From Phycisphaeraceae bacterium (GTDB lineage: Bacteria; Planctomycetota; Phycisphaerae; Phycisphaerales; UBA1924), in NCBI GenBank assembly GCA_019636655.1, contig JAHBXB010000002.1, positions 942,537-1,006,536 on the forward strand: a stretch of 64,000 bases of DNA, given 5' to 3'. Shown one piece after another: positions 48,125-57,430 of the stretch (position 1 is the first letter of the stretch; every line of letters starts with the position of its first letter). Under the pieces are notes generated by a model, which saw only the letters and a program-made list of their open reading frames with translations, ran no database searches and was not told where the DNA came from. The translations under genes and the position numbers were made by a program.

Positions 48125-50089
48125 ATGTCATTCGAAGCGGTGGTGCACGCGCAGGCGATCGAGCTCGACAAGTTGGCGCTGGAGATGACCGCCGCGGCGG
48201 GCAGCGGGCACCCGACGACGGCGATGAGCCTCGGGCACATCGTCACGGTGCTGATGTTCAGCTCCATGCGGTGGTCGCCGGATTACCCCGATTACCCGAC
48301 CTCGGACCGGCTCGTTCTCTCGGAGGGGCACGCGGTGCCGATCGTCTACGCGGCGTGCGCGAAGCTTGGGGTGATGATCGGCAAGGGCGAGACTCGGAGG
48401 CGGATGACGGTCGAGGACGCCATGAAGCTGCGGGCGATGGACTCGGAGATCGACGGGCACCCGAACCCGATCGAGGGGTTCCCGTTCTTTGACGCCGCGA
48501 CGGGCTCGCTGGGACAGGGGTTGTCGGTCGCGGCGGGGCTCGCGGAGGCGGCCCGTCTCGACGGGCTGGATCGGCGGATCTACTGCATCATCGGGGACGG
48601 GGAGAGCCGGGAAGGCCAGGTCAGCGAGGCGCTGGACTTCATCGCCGAGCGGAAGCTCACGGCGGTGCTGCCGATCTTCAACTGCAACGAGTACGGCCAG
48701 TCCGACCGGGTCTCGGGCCAGCAGAGCTGGGAGAAGATCAAGGCCAAGCTCGAGGCGTTCGGGTACGACGCGAAGGTGATCGACGGGCACAACCCGAGCC
48801 AGATCAAGGGGGCCTTCGACGAGTTCGCCCAGCGGGCCGGAACGGACGGCAAGCCGATGGCGGTGGTGGCCAGGACGGTCAAGGGCTGGGGCGTGTCGTC
48901 GATGCACGGCAACGGCTGGCACGGCAAGCCGGCCTCGGGTGACACGCTCAAGAAGGCCCTCGCGGAGCTGGCGGAGAAGCGGCAGGAGGTCACGAGTTCG
49001 CTGGTGTCCTCCGACCAGTTCACGATCCAGCCGCCCAAGGAAATGGCTCCCAAGGAGGTCGCCTTCGGCGAGGCGCCCAGCTTCAACGCGATGATGAAGA
49101 AGCTCGACATGGAGAGTGCCGTGCACTCCGGCAAGATGGCGACGCGCCGGGCCTACGGCGCGGCGCTTCGCGCCATGGGCCAGGCCAACGACCGGATCGT
49201 CGTGCTGGACGCGGACGTTTCGAACTCGACCTACGCCGACATGTTCCGCAAGGACGCGGCGCTGGCCGACCGCTTCATCGAGTGCAAGATCGCGGAGCAG
49301 AACATGTTCTCCGCCGCGGCGGGGCTGTCGGCGGGCGGGAAGATCCCGTTCTGCTCGACCTTCGCGAAATTCGTCACGCGCGGTTACGACCAGATCGAGA
49401 TGGCAATCAACTCCGGGGCCAACCTGAAGATCGTCGGCAGCCACGCGGGCATCACGCTCGCGGCGGACGGCCCGAGCCAGATGTCGCTCCCGGATGTCTC
49501 CTGGTTCCGCTCGTGGACCACCATGCGTGACCACCGCGGCAACCCGGGCTGCTACCTGCTCCAGCCGTGCGACGCCTACTCGGCCTACGGCCTCGCCCAG
49601 GCGATGGCGGAGTACGAGGGCGCCTGCTACATGCGGACGCTTCGGGCCGATACCGAGTTCATCTACGGCGACGACCAGGTCTTCAACCTCGGCGGGATGG
49701 AGGTTCTGAGTCAGGGCCGCGATGTGCTGCTGTGCGCCGCCGGCTACATGGTGCACGAGGCCAACCGGGCCATCGACCTGCTCGACAAGGCGGGCATCTC
49801 GGCCACGCTGGTCGATATGTACTCGATCCCGTTCGACGCCGACGCGCTGCTCGACCTGGCGGGCGCCAACGGCGGCTACGTCATTACGCTCGAGGACAAC
49901 TACGGTGGCGGCCTCGGCTCGGCCGTGGCGGACGCGATCACCAACTCCGGCGACGCGTTCACACTCGAGCAGATGCACGTCCGCCGCATCCCCAAGAGCG
50001 CCAGGACCGAGGCCGAGATGCTCCAGATGTGCGGCCTGACGGCCAAGGACATCGTGCAGACGGCGATGAAGCTGCTGCAGGTCGTGTAA
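48125..50089 (+). CDS. tkt: Transketolase
   Basis: Moves two-carbon units in the pentose phosphate pathway using thiamine diphosphate. The 654-residue protein has the N-terminal Pyr/PP features AAGSGHPTTAMSLG near 22-35, the ThDP-Mg motif GDGESREGQVSEAL near 159-172 with NCNEYGQ, the central domain with catalytic IECKIAEQNMFSAAAGLSAG near 384-403 and the C-terminal domain (GYMVHEANRAIDLLDKAG). The short length and the GDGE...N spacing resemble the animal/archaeal type more than the E. coli type. ATG 48125 is the first Met before the conserved start; GAGAAAGGG lies in front. The same frame upstream overlaps dnaN and is not coding. Confidence 0.92.
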   Translation: MSFEAVVHAQAIELDKLALEMTAAAGSGHPTTAMSLGHIVTVLMFSSMRWSPDYPDYPTSDRLVLSEGHAVPIVYAACAKLGVMIGKGETRRRMTVEDAMKLRAMDSEIDGHPNPIEGFPFFDAATGSLGQGLSVAAGLAEAARLDGLDRRIYCIIGDGESREGQVSEALDFIAERKLTAVLPIFNCNEYGQSDRVSGQQSWEKIKAKLEAFGYDAKVIDGHNPSQIKGAFDEFAQRAGTDGKPMAVVARTVKGWGVSSMHGNGWHGKPASGDTLKKALAELAEKRQEVTSSLVSSDQFTIQPPKEMAPKEVAFGEAPSFNAMMKKLDMESAVHSGKMATRRAYGAALRAMGQANDRIVVLDADVSNSTYADMFRKDAALADRFIECKIAEQNMFSAAAGLSAGGKIPFCSTFAKFVTRGYDQIEMAINSGANLKIVGSHAGITLAADGPSQMSLPDVSWFRSWTTMRDHRGNPGCYLLQPCDAYSAYGLAQAMAEYEGACYMRTLRADTEFIYGDDQVFNLGGMEVLSQGRDVLLCAAGYMVHEANRAIDLLDKAGISATLVDMYSIPFDADALLDLAGANGGYVITLEDNYGGGLGSAVADAITNSGDAFTLEQMHVRRIPKSARTEAEMLQMCGLTAKDIVQTAMKLLQVV

Positions 50090-50165
50090 CCCCGGGCGGA
50101 CTAATCCCGTTGGCGGTTGGATGGCGGCCCGCCGCGCGGTCGATGCACGCCCGCGGGTGGTTGGG

Positions 50166-50171
50166 TATTCT
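50166..50171 (+). promoter_or_regulatory. -10 element TATTCT upstream of the GT2 gene
   Basis: TATTCT lies about 90 bases before ATG 50261, in the gap behind tkt; the -35 is not clear. Confidence 0.3.
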
Positions 50172-50260
50172 CTCGCCACCGGCGACGCCGATGACAGGAC
50201 GGAGCCCGGCGCCCATGATTCGGCGCCGGGTTGGGCCGGTCGCACCCCGAGAGCCCGTTC

Positions 50261-50986
50261 ATGAAGCTGTCCATTGTCATCCCGGTGTACAACGAGCAGG
50301 CGACGATCAAGGCCATCGTCGAGCACGTGCGGGCGGTTGATCTCGGCGATGTCGAGAAGGAGATCGTCTGCGTCGACGATTGCTCGACCGACGCGACGCG
50401 GGAGCGGCTCCGCGAGATGGCGGCCCAGGGGACGATCAGGGCGTACTACCACGAGGTGAACCAGGGGAAGGGTGCTGCGCTGCGGACCGGCTTCGCCTCC
50501 GCGACCGGCGACATGGTGATCATCCAGGATGCCGATCTCGAGTACGACCCGAAGGAGTACCCGCGCCTGATCCGGCCGATCCTCGACGGCAAGGCGGATG
50601 TTGTGTTCGGGTCCAGGTTCGTCGGCGGGGAGTCGCACCGCGTGCTCTACTTCTGGCACTCGCTGGGCAACCGCGTGCTGACGCTGCTCTCCAACGCCCT
50701 GACCAACCTCAACCTTACCGACATGGAGGTCTGCTACAAGGTCTTCAGGCGGGAGGTGATCCAGAGGATCCGGGTGGAGGAGAACCGGTTCGGGTTTGAG
50801 CCCGAGATCACCGCCAAGGTGGCGCGGCTCGGCTGCCGGATCTACGAGGTAGGCGTGTCGTACTCGGGCCGCACGTACGCGGAGGGGAAGAAGATCGGTT
50901 GGAAGGACGGGGTGCGGGCGATCTGGTGCATCCTCAAGTACAACCTCTTCAGGACCGACGACCCGGGGAGCGGCCCGGCGCGGTAG
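50261..50986 (+). CDS. GT2-family glycosyltransferase, polyprenyl-phosphate mannosyltransferase-like
   Basis: 241 residues with the GT2/GT-A fold: [20 protein letters not shown] at the start, [14 protein letters not shown] near 44-57 for UDP/GDP-sugar binding, [18 protein letters not shown] with the DxD motif near 86-103, and FGSRFVGG near 119. It closely resembles DPM1-like enzymes that load a sugar onto a polyprenyl phosphate at the inner face of the membrane. The next gene, 14 bases on, encodes a polytopic membrane protein that could use the lipid-linked sugar. ATG 50261 agrees with the family start. Confidence 0.88.
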   Translation: MKLSIVIPVYNEQATIKAIVEHVRAVDLGDVEKEIVCVDDCSTDATRERLREMAAQGTIRAYYHEVNQGKGAALRTGFASATGDMVIIQDADLEYDPKEYPRLIRPILDGKADVVFGSRFVGGESHRVLYFWHSLGNRVLTLLSNALTNLNLTDMEVCYKVFRREVIQRIRVEENRFGFEPEITAKVARLGCRIYEVGVSYSGRTYAEGKKIGWKDGVRAIWCILKYNLFRTDDPGSGPAR

Positions 50987-51000
50987 GGCGGAGCACCGAC

Positions 51001-52614
51001 ATGCCGGAGGCGAACGCACAGGTGCCTGCATTCCGCAACCGGCCGGGCGCCCTGTACTGGCTGCTCGCGGCGGCCCTCGTGGCCTATGTGGCCCTGTGCA
51101 CCGGCAACCGCGACAACAAGATCGGTGCGGACGCGTGGGAGCACCACCGCGTGCTCGTGGCGCTCACGAACAACATCTGGAACCCGGGCAACCCCACACA
51201 GGCGTCGGACGAGCCGTCGATCCGGTACTCGCCCTCGAACGTCGCGCTCGCCGCGGTGTGCCGCCTCACAGGGGCGGATCCGTACCGGGCGCTGAGCGCG
51301 ATGGCCGTGGTGAACACGGTGCTGCTGGTCGCGGGTGTGGCGCTGCTGCTTGCGGGGTTCGGCCGGGCGGGCGCCGCCGGGTCGGCCCTGCTGATCATGG
51401 TGAGTCTCTACGGGGGGGCGCCGGCGTACGCCAACTCGTACGCGCTGAGCGACCTTCCATGGCACCAGGTCAACCCATCGGCGCTCAGCTTCGCGCTGGC
51501 CCTGATCATGATGGCCGCGCTTCGGCGGGTACTGCTGGGCGGCTCGGCGTGGGTGTGGGGCGCGGTGGTCTCGCTGCTTCTCCCGGTGGCCGTGCTCGAC
51601 CACGCCATGACCGGGATCTTCGCGGCGGTGGGCCTCGGGGTGATCGCCGTGCTCGGCGAGCCGCGGCGGCGCTGGCCGGCGATCGCGGTTGTCGGTATCG
51701 CCGGGTGTGTCGCGGCGGGCGCGTGCCTCGCGTGGCCGTGGTTCGATTTCCTCCGCGCCGTGAGGTCCAAGCCGGACCTGGCGTACTGGTTCACCCCGGG
51801 CATCCTCATGCAGATGCTCTTCGTCTGGTGCATGCCCGCGGCGGTGCTGAGCCTGTTCAGCCTGCTCAGCGCCGATCGGCGGACGGTGCAGACGCTCCTC
51901 GCCGGGGCGGGGGCGTGCTTCGGGCTCGGAGTTGGCGCGATGATCGTGAAGTCGCCGACCCTGGCGCGTCTGCCGTTGCCGGGGCTCGTGTTCCTACACA
52001 TGGCGGTGGCGCTGTACGCCGATGAGGCGCGCCTGTTTGATGTTCGGTCGTGGCCGGCCCGCCTGCGCAGCCTGCTGGCCGTTCCCCCGGGCGCCGCGCT
52101 CCAGGCGATCACGCAGACCGCGGTCGCCGCGACCATCGTCTACTTCCTGGTGCCGCAGGCGATCGATGTCATCAAAGAGCCGCATCTGGCTCGCCCGCTG
52201 CTCGCGCCGCTGATGGGTGCAAGGAACCTGCAGATCACCCTCCGCGCCGACCTTGGCCGCCTGCTGGAAGGCATAGGGGAGCGGGACGTCGTGCTGTCGG
52301 ATCTCACGACGTCGTGGGCGATCCCCTCGGCCCGGGGCAGGATCGTCGGCGCGTTGCACTACGAGTTCTTTGCGCCCGACCAGGCAGGCAAGGAATCCGA
52401 CACGGTCCGATTCTTCCAGGAGGGCGTCCCGGGATCGCTCCGTGCCGAGATCATCCGGCGTCAAGGCGTGCGGTGGATTGTGCTCGATTCCACGCAGATC
52501 CCGTCGGGCGTCTACGCATCGCTGATCGAACCTTCTGCTGTAGTGCGCCAGGAAGGATCGCTGGTGCTGATGGACGCGACGAAGTGGCTCGAAGCCGCCG
52601 GGGCTCCGAGGTAA
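51001..52614 (+). CDS. Polytopic membrane protein, possible GT-C glycosyltransferase
   Basis: 537 residues with about ten hydrophobic segments, an early exported loop with ADAWEHHRVLVALTNN near 44-59 and DEPSIRYSP near 69-77, and a soluble C-terminal part of about 130 residues (from LRADLGRLLEGI near 416). The Asp in the first loop after the first helix (DNKIGADAWEHH) is where GT-C enzymes keep a catalytic acid, and the neighbour is a polyprenyl-phosphate mannosyltransferase-like enzyme; both support a GT-C role but do not prove it. The ATG is 14 bases after the upstream stop. Confidence 0.7.
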   Translation: MPEANAQVPAFRNRPGALYWLLAAALVAYVALCTGNRDNKIGADAWEHHRVLVALTNNIWNPGNPTQASDEPSIRYSPSNVALAAVCRLTGADPYRALSAMAVVNTVLLVAGVALLLAGFGRAGAAGSALLIMVSLYGGAPAYANSYALSDLPWHQVNPSALSFALALIMMAALRRVLLGGSAWVWGAVVSLLLPVAVLDHAMTGIFAAVGLGVIAVLGEPRRRWPAIAVVGIAGCVAAGACLAWPWFDFLRAVRSKPDLAYWFTPGILMQMLFVWCMPAAVLSLFSLLSADRRTVQTLLAGAGACFGLGVGAMIVKSPTLARLPLPGLVFLHMAVALYADEARLFDVRSWPARLRSLLAVPPGAALQAITQTAVAATIVYFLVPQAIDVIKEPHLARPLLAPLMGARNLQITLRADLGRLLEGIGERDVVLSDLTTSWAIPSARGRIVGALHYEFFAPDQAGKESDTVRFFQEGVPGSLRAEIIRRQGVRWIVLDSTQIPSGVYASLIEPSAVVRQEGSLVLMDATKWLEAAGAPR

Positions 52615-52671
52615 GGCGGGCCGCGGGCGTCTGCCCCCGGCCTGCCGCACGGACTCATGGATGCCGGAGGC

Positions 52672-54243
52672 TCAGGGGCAGCCGAATGACAACGCGGCAT
52701 TCCACGTGGATACGAACACGGCAATGTCCGACGGGGTGACAAACCCGTCGCAATCGAAGTCTCCGCCGTACGTGCCCGCCATCAGGCTGGCGTTCCACAG
52801 CGTGACGAACTGCGCGATATCGGCCGGGGTCACGACGCCGTCGCCGTCGAAATCCGCCGGGCAGCCGCGGGAGCAGTAGACGATCTCGCCCACTGGCAGC
52901 GGGCTGAACTGCGGCATGAACTCGAACCCTTGAAGGAAGGTCGCCGCGAGTTGCCGGGTGGATGTGGTGATCGCCAGTTGGGTCTCCTGGGGTCCGGGTC
53001 CCTCGAGGCAGGTCGTTACGCCGAGCAGGTTCGGCACGACCAGGTACACATCGTTCCCGCCGTTGGTCGGGGTGATGGTCGTTGTCCCCGCGATCGCGTA
53101 GGCCAGGCGCCGCTGGGGCCGGTTGATCGCGTGGCCCTCCGTGCTCAGGGCGCCGCCGTACTGCCGCGCGAGGCCCAGAGCGCCCGCGCCCGAGAAGCGG
53201 AGCATCGCGGCCGACGTGATGCCGCCCGCCGCGGGCACCGTGGTGCCGGCGATGACGATCGACGGATCGCGCGTCCAGCGAACCGCGGCGAATCCGACAA
53301 CAAACCGGGGGATCTCAACCGTCCATGCCGGAACGAAGACCGGGTCGGTGCGCAACAGGAATGAAGCGCTCACGACCGGCGGCGGCGTGAGCGAGCGGCC
53401 GATCAGGGCGATGTCGCCGGTGGTGTTGACGTCCAAGCCATCCCCGAAGAGGCGCTTGTTGGGCTGGATGAACTCGCGGTACCCCAGTGGATTCCCGCCC
53501 GGGTCGGTCCTCAGGAGGAACGCCCGCTCGAGTCCGATCGCGGCGTCCAGCAGCGTGCCGGAGACGATGAACCCCGCCGCGTCCTCGCGCACGTCGGAGA
53601 AGCTCATGGATCCCTGGATCCCCGGCGCGATGTAGATGCGCTGGAACAGCGGGTTGCCCGCGCCATCGACCTTCAGGAGCGTGCCGGATGTGGGGCCGCC
53701 CGCCGCGGGCTGAATCCGCCCGACGCACACGAACCCGCCGTCGAAGGTCTGCCGAACGGCTACGCCCGCGGGGAAGTCGAGGAACGGCGTTCCCTGGTAG
53801 CAGCGAGCCCAGACATGATTGCCGAGCGCATCGACCCGGAGCAGCACGATGCCGAATCCGGGGAACAAGGTGGTCTCGCCCCCGACGATGTACCCACCGG
53901 TTCGCACACCGTGAACGGAGTAACCGGCAGTCCGGGCGTTGGGTCCGGTGTCGAGCACGCCGCTCCACTCCACGGGCCCTTCGTACTTAAACTTCACGAC
54001 ATGGATCCCGTTGGTCGGGGGCCCGCCGGGGAGGATCGCTCCGCGGATCTCGCCCGCGGTGATGTAGCCGCAGTCAAAGGTCTCTTCGATCGCGTAGGCG
54101 GTCTCGTTCGCCAGTGTTCCCACTGCCCGTTGGTAGATCTGGGCTATCGCGCCGGGGGCCAGCACGACGAGCGCAGCTGCGCCCGCCGCTGCTCGCAGCG
54201 CCGGTACGACAAGGGACACCACGCAACGGATGACGTTGATCAT
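52672..54243 (-). CDS. Secreted protein with dockerin-like C-terminus (third)
   Basis: 523 residues with a signal peptide (LRAAAGAAALVVLAPGAIA), a series of beta repeats of the kind GGYIVGGETTLFPGFGIVL and GGFVCVGRIQPAAGG followed by LLRVDALGNHVWARCYQG, and CSRGCPADFDGDG ... DFDCDGFVTPSDIAVF, ending in FGCP. The dockerin-like part follows the same design as copies 1 and 2 (CPADF then DFD, and a C-terminal Cys) but is not near-identical in sequence. The repeats differ from the blade repeats of the other two. AAGGAG precedes the ATG. It ends 57 bases before the convergent membrane protein. Confidence 0.78.
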   Translation of the reverse strand: MINVIRCVVSLVVPALRAAAGAAALVVLAPGAIAQIYQRAVGTLANETAYAIEETFDCGYITAGEIRGAILPGGPPTNGIHVVKFKYEGPVEWSGVLDTGPNARTAGYSVHGVRTGGYIVGGETTLFPGFGIVLLRVDALGNHVWARCYQGTPFLDFPAGVAVRQTFDGGFVCVGRIQPAAGGPTSGTLLKVDGAGNPLFQRIYIAPGIQGSMSFSDVREDAAGFIVSGTLLDAAIGLERAFLLRTDPGGNPLGYREFIQPNKRLFGDGLDVNTTGDIALIGRSLTPPPVVSASFLLRTDPVFVPAWTVEIPRFVVGFAAVRWTRDPSIVIAGTTVPAAGGITSAAMLRFSGAGALGLARQYGGALSTEGHAINRPQRRLAYAIAGTTTITPTNGGNDVYLVVPNLLGVTTCLEGPGPQETQLAITTSTRQLAATFLQGFEFMPQFSPLPVGEIVYCSRGCPADFDGDGVVTPADIAQFVTLWNASLMAGTYGGDFDCDGFVTPSDIAVFVSTWNAALSFGCP

Positions 54244-54370
54244 GGCCAGCTCCTTTCCCTGTTGGTACGGAGGCGCGGCCGGATGATGAACGCTCGCGCC
54301 ACGGCCACCTTACCGCCTGGTGCCATGCAGCCAAGCGAACAGACTGCGAGCCTGCAGAAAACAAGGGTGT

Positions 54371-54973
54371 TCACGGGATCGGCCGCGCCGAGCGCCGCCA
54401 CGACAGGAAGTCGTCGCTGGTGTTGATGTTGGCCGCGATCCGCTCGGGCACGAGGACGTGCACAACACGGTCGGGAGGCAGCGCGGCGTGCAGCGATCGA
54501 TCCCCACCTGTTGTGAGACGAGATCTGAGTGCGGCGCGGGAGGCCTGTCGGTACACACCAAAGCACGGTTCCGGTCGGTGGCCGTCGGTCGAAGCAAGCA
54601 CGGCCCACATCGTGGGGGAGCGCCCGGCTTTGTTGAGGATGGCGCGGACGACGTCCGGAGTGACCGCCGGCATGTCTCCGGCGAGGACAAAGACATCCAG
54701 GTCCGTGGCCTCGAGCGCGGAGACAACGCCGCCGATGGGTCCGGTGCCCGGGTAGCAATCCGCGATCACGCGGTCGCTCCTCGCGGCGACCTCCGGGTCG
54801 CAGTCCCCGACAAGCACAACACCCCCGCCAAACACGTCGCGGAGCGCCTTGATCGGAACATCAATGAGCCAACGGCCGCCCTCGTCGGGACCGATCGGCT
54901 CGCGGAGTTTGTCGCGTCCAAAGCGGGAACTTCTCCCACCTGCAAGGACCACGGGCTGGATTGCCGGGGCCAC
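54371..54973 (-). CDS. mobA: Molybdenum cofactor guanylyltransferase MobA
   Basis: Attaches GMP to molybdopterin to form the MGD cofactor. The 200-residue protein starts IQPVVLAGGRSSRFGRDKL (the GTP-binding loop LAGGxSxRxGxDK) near 5-23, has GGVVSALEATDLDVFVLAGDMP near 80-101 with the Mg-binding DMP, and continues to a family-like C-terminus. The start is GTG 54973, only 5 bases behind the stop of the preceding moaB-type gene; the longer frame upstream is antisense-like and Arg/Pro-rich. MGD is the cofactor form needed by the DMSO-reductase family, to which the enzyme at the window end belongs. Confidence 0.88.
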   Translation of the reverse strand: MAPAIQPVVLAGGRSSRFGRDKLREPIGPDEGGRWLIDVPIKALRDVFGGGVVLVGDCDPEVAARSDRVIADCYPGTGPIGGVVSALEATDLDVFVLAGDMPAVTPDVVRAILNKAGRSPTMWAVLASTDGHRPEPCFGVYRQASRAALRSRLTTGGDRSLHAALPPDRVVHVLVPERIAANINTSDDFLSWRRSARPIP

Positions 54974-54978
54974 CGCTC

Positions 54979-55533
54979 TTAGTCCTCGTGGGCGATCACC
55001 CTGCCGGTGACGGGGCTTGCGTCGGGGCGGCCGTCGTCCTGCACGTCGCCGCGGAGGGTCTCGATCGCGTGCGGCAGGATGTCGAGCAGGGCTTCGAGGT
55101 TCTCGCGCGAGCCGCGGGGCGATCCGGGGAGGGTGAGAAGAAGCGTCCGGTTGATCACCCCGGCAACCCCCCGCGAGAGGAACGCGCGCGGGGTCTTGGC
55201 AAGGCATCGATGGCGCGCGAGTTCCATCAGCCCCGGGTGCGGGCGCTGGATGACGCGCATCGCCGCCTCTGGCGTGACATCGCGCGGGGCCAGGCCGGTG
55301 CCGCCGGTCGAGAGAATGAGATCGAGCCCGAGCGATGGCGCTGCCCACTCGAGGAACACGGCCGAAAGACGGTCCACTTCGTCGGGAACGGTCCCCGTCA
55401 CGGCGATCACGGCGCCGAGGCGCTCGCGTGCGATCTCGGCGAGCCCGGGGCCGGAAGTGTCCGCCGCCTCGCCGCGGGAGCAGCGGTCCGAGACGGTGAG
55501 CACGCCGACCTTGATGGGCGGCGACAGGGTCAT
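54979..55533 (-). CDS. MoaB/Mog-family molybdopterin biosynthesis protein
   Basis: Members adenylate molybdopterin as a step before metal insertion. The 184-residue protein opens VGVLTVSDRCSRGEAADTSG near 9-28 and has LILSTGGTGLAPRDVTPEA near 77-95, the MPT-binding signature of MogA and MoaB. The C-terminus LPGSPRGSRENLEALLDIL matches the MogA ending, though MogA and MoaB cannot be told apart with certainty. The ATG overlaps the stop of moaC by 4 bases, and mobA follows after 5 bases, so these three genes form one message. Confidence 0.88.
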   Translation of the reverse strand: MTLSPPIKVGVLTVSDRCSRGEAADTSGPGLAEIARERLGAVIAVTGTVPDEVDRLSAVFLEWAAPSLGLDLILSTGGTGLAPRDVTPEAAMRVIQRPHPGLMELARHRCLAKTPRAFLSRGVAGVINRTLLLTLPGSPRGSRENLEALLDILPHAIETLRGDVQDDGRPDASPVTGRVIAHED

Positions 55534-56042
55534 GCGCCGGGACCTCCCGATGGCTCCTTGGCGACGTAGTGACCGCTGCGGCCGCCGGACTTCTCGATGA
55601 TTCGCAGCCCGTCGATACGGATCGCCTTGTCGATGGCCTTCCCCATATCGATGACGGTCAGGGCCGCGACCGCCGCGGCGGTGAGCGCCTCCATCTCGAC
55701 GCCCGTTCGGGCGTGGCACCGGGCCTCGGCGCGGATCACGACGCGAGTGCCATCGAGGGTGATGCGGACGTCGGCGTGGTCCAGCGGCAGCGTGTGGCAC
55801 AGCGGGATGATTTCGTCGGTCCGCTTCGCGGCCTGGATTCCGGCGAGCCGGGCGACCTCGATCAGGTTGCCCTTGGCCAGCGCGTTGGCGTGGATCGCGC
55901 GGGCCAGTTCGGGTGAGACCGTGACGAGCGCCTCGGCTATCGCGGCCCGTTCCGTCACCGGCTTCTCGCCTACCGGCACCATGCGGGCGTTTCCGTCGGT
56001 GCTTAGGTGCGACAACCCGGATGGTGGCGTCGGAGCCGGCAT
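55530..56042 (-). CDS. moaC: Cyclic pyranopterin monophosphate synthase MoaC
   Basis: Converts the MoaA product to cyclic pyranopterin monophosphate. The 170-residue protein has KGNLIEVARLAGIQAAKRT near 57-75, IIPLCHTLPLDHADV near 79-93 and ARTGVEMEALTA near 111-122. The usual DMCKA is here DMGKA near 133-137, with the Cys replaced by Gly; the catalytic Lys stays. The ATG is 6 bases behind a TAGAGT element, so the moaC-moaB/mog-mobA block has its own promoter although moeA lies just upstream on the same strand. Confidence 0.92.
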   Translation of the reverse strand: MPAPTPPSGLSHLSTDGNARMVPVGEKPVTERAAIAEALVTVSPELARAIHANALAKGNLIEVARLAGIQAAKRTDEIIPLCHTLPLDHADVRITLDGTRVVIRAEARCHARTGVEMEALTAAAVAALTVIDMGKAIDKAIRIDGLRIIEKSGGRSGHYVAKEPSGGPGA

Positions 56043-56048
56043 GATGAG

Positions 56049-56054
56049 ACTCTA
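56049..56054 (-). promoter_or_regulatory. -10-like TAGAGT in front of moaC
   Basis: On the minus strand TAGAGT ends 6 bases before ATG 56042, inside the 34-base gap behind moeA. Confidence 0.45.
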
Positions 56055-56076
56055 GCCGGACGCCCCGCGGCCCCGC

Positions 56077-57336
56077 TCAACCGGTCCATGAGTAGAACGG
56101 CCACGGCCCCTCGCCGGAGGCTCCGGGCGGGACCTCGACGAATCCATCCGACGCGGCGGCGCCCGCCACATCGCCGCTGCTGGCCGGGGCGACCAGTTCG
56201 CCAACGCCCGGCTCAAGGAGCCGCACCGGGCGGTGCCACCACAAGGCGATCGTCCCTGAGTCCGGCTTGCGAAGCCGGATGAACCCTGTTGGCCCCAGCG
56301 GTGCGGAGAGGCCGGCCTGCACGGCAAGGGCCGGGAGCACGATGCGCCGCGCCGTCACCATGACCGAGAGCGGATTGCCCGGCAGGCCGAAGACCGGCCG
56401 GCCCGGCGCGAGCACGGCCCCGAGGATCGGCTTGCCCGGCCGCTGGGGGAGCCTGTGGAAGATTACGTGCGCGGCCAGCGACTGCACCGCCGCGGGAACA
56501 TAGTCCCTCGCTCCCATCGAGACGCCGCCGGTCAGGATGATCGCATCGCAGTGCACGGCCAGTTCGGCGGTGGCCCGGGCGATGCCGTCCCGGTCGTCGC
56601 GGGCCCGGGGTCCGACCAGGGGATCGATCCATCCGTGGGCGAAGAGCATCGCCTCCAGCGCCGGGCCGTTGGAATCACGGATCTGCCACGGGGTGATCTG
56701 GTCGCGCAGGTCGCTGATCTCGTCGCCGGTGGTGAGAATGCCAACCTTCACCTGCCGGTACACCAGCGGACGGGCGCACCCGAAGGCCGCCAGCGCCGCG
56801 GCGACCGGGGCCGTGACCTCCCGCCCAGCGGGGATGATCATCTCGCCGGCCCGGACGTTCTCGCCGCGGCGGCGGATCGACTCCCACATGCGGATGGAGG
56901 AGGCCGCGACGGGAGTGAGTGAGATCGAACGCTCCCGCTCCGTCACCAGTTCGCGCTTGATGACCGCGTCGGCGCCCATCGGGATCGCCGCGCCAGTCAC
57001 GATCCGGAGCGCGGCGCCGGCGGGCAGCGCCTGCGGCTCAAGCCCGATGTGGACCTCACCCACGACGGGCATGGGGGCCGGGGGCGCGCCGGTGACGAAC
57101 GGAGCCAGATCGGCCAGTCGCACGGCGTACCCATCCATTGCAGAGACATCGAGCGCTGGGCTGTCGCGGTCGGCAACCACGGCCTCGCCGAGCACCCGGC
57201 CGGGGGCTTCGGCGAGCGGGATCCGCTCCATCTGCAGGCGCCTGATGCGAGGAAGCAGCGCATCAAGCGCCTGCTGCGGCGACTGGTACGCAAACTCGGC
57301 GGCGGGCGTGGCTGAACCGGGGGTGACGCTGGTCAT
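56077..57336 (-). CDS. moeA: Molybdopterin molybdenumtransferase MoeA
   Basis: Inserts molybdate into adenylated molybdopterin. The 419-residue protein has SAMDGYAVR near 65-73, RIVTGAAIPMGADAVIKRE near 111-129, RRRGENVRAGE near 155-165, VGILTTGDEISD near 194-205, ILTGGVSMGARDYVPAAV near 264-281 and FGLPGNPLSVMVT near 316-328, in the usual order. The last domain (IV) is shorter than typical and ends in a stretch with YSWTG. The upstream gap to a zinc-ribbon gene is 94 bases and holds TACGCT near 57388-57393 as a possible -10 element. Confidence 0.94.
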   Translation of the reverse strand: MTSVTPGSATPAAEFAYQSPQQALDALLPRIRRLQMERIPLAEAPGRVLGEAVVADRDSPALDVSAMDGYAVRLADLAPFVTGAPPAPMPVVGEVHIGLEPQALPAGAALRIVTGAAIPMGADAVIKRELVTERERSISLTPVAASSIRMWESIRRRGENVRAGEMIIPAGREVTAPVAAALAAFGCARPLVYRQVKVGILTTGDEISDLRDQITPWQIRDSNGPALEAMLFAHGWIDPLVGPRARDDRDGIARATAELAVHCDAIILTGGVSMGARDYVPAAVQSLAAHVIFHRLPQRPGKPILGAVLAPGRPVFGLPGNPLSVMVTARRIVLPALAVQAGLSAPLGPTGFIRLRKPDSGTIALWWHRPVRLLEPGVGELVAPASSGDVAGAAASDGFVEVPPGASGEGPWPFYSWTG

Positions 57337-57430
57337 GGCCTTGGCTCGGCGAGTGAAGGGACCGGCGGGCCTGCGGGGGTGGACATCTGAGCGTAGGCCC
57401 GGGGTGAGGGCGGGCTCCGCAAGACGGGTA

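Noticed and set aside
48128-51031. A long open frame on the minus strand opposite transketolase and the GT2 gene
   Set aside because: The same GC effect; the product is rich in Arg, His, Leu and Val without motifs, and both plus-strand genes are well recognised.
52615-52647. Hairpin behind the polytopic membrane protein gene (GGCGGGCCGCGGGC ... GCCCCCGGCCTGCC)
   Set aside because: The stem is imperfect and there is no T tract on either strand, so a rho-independent terminator is not supported.
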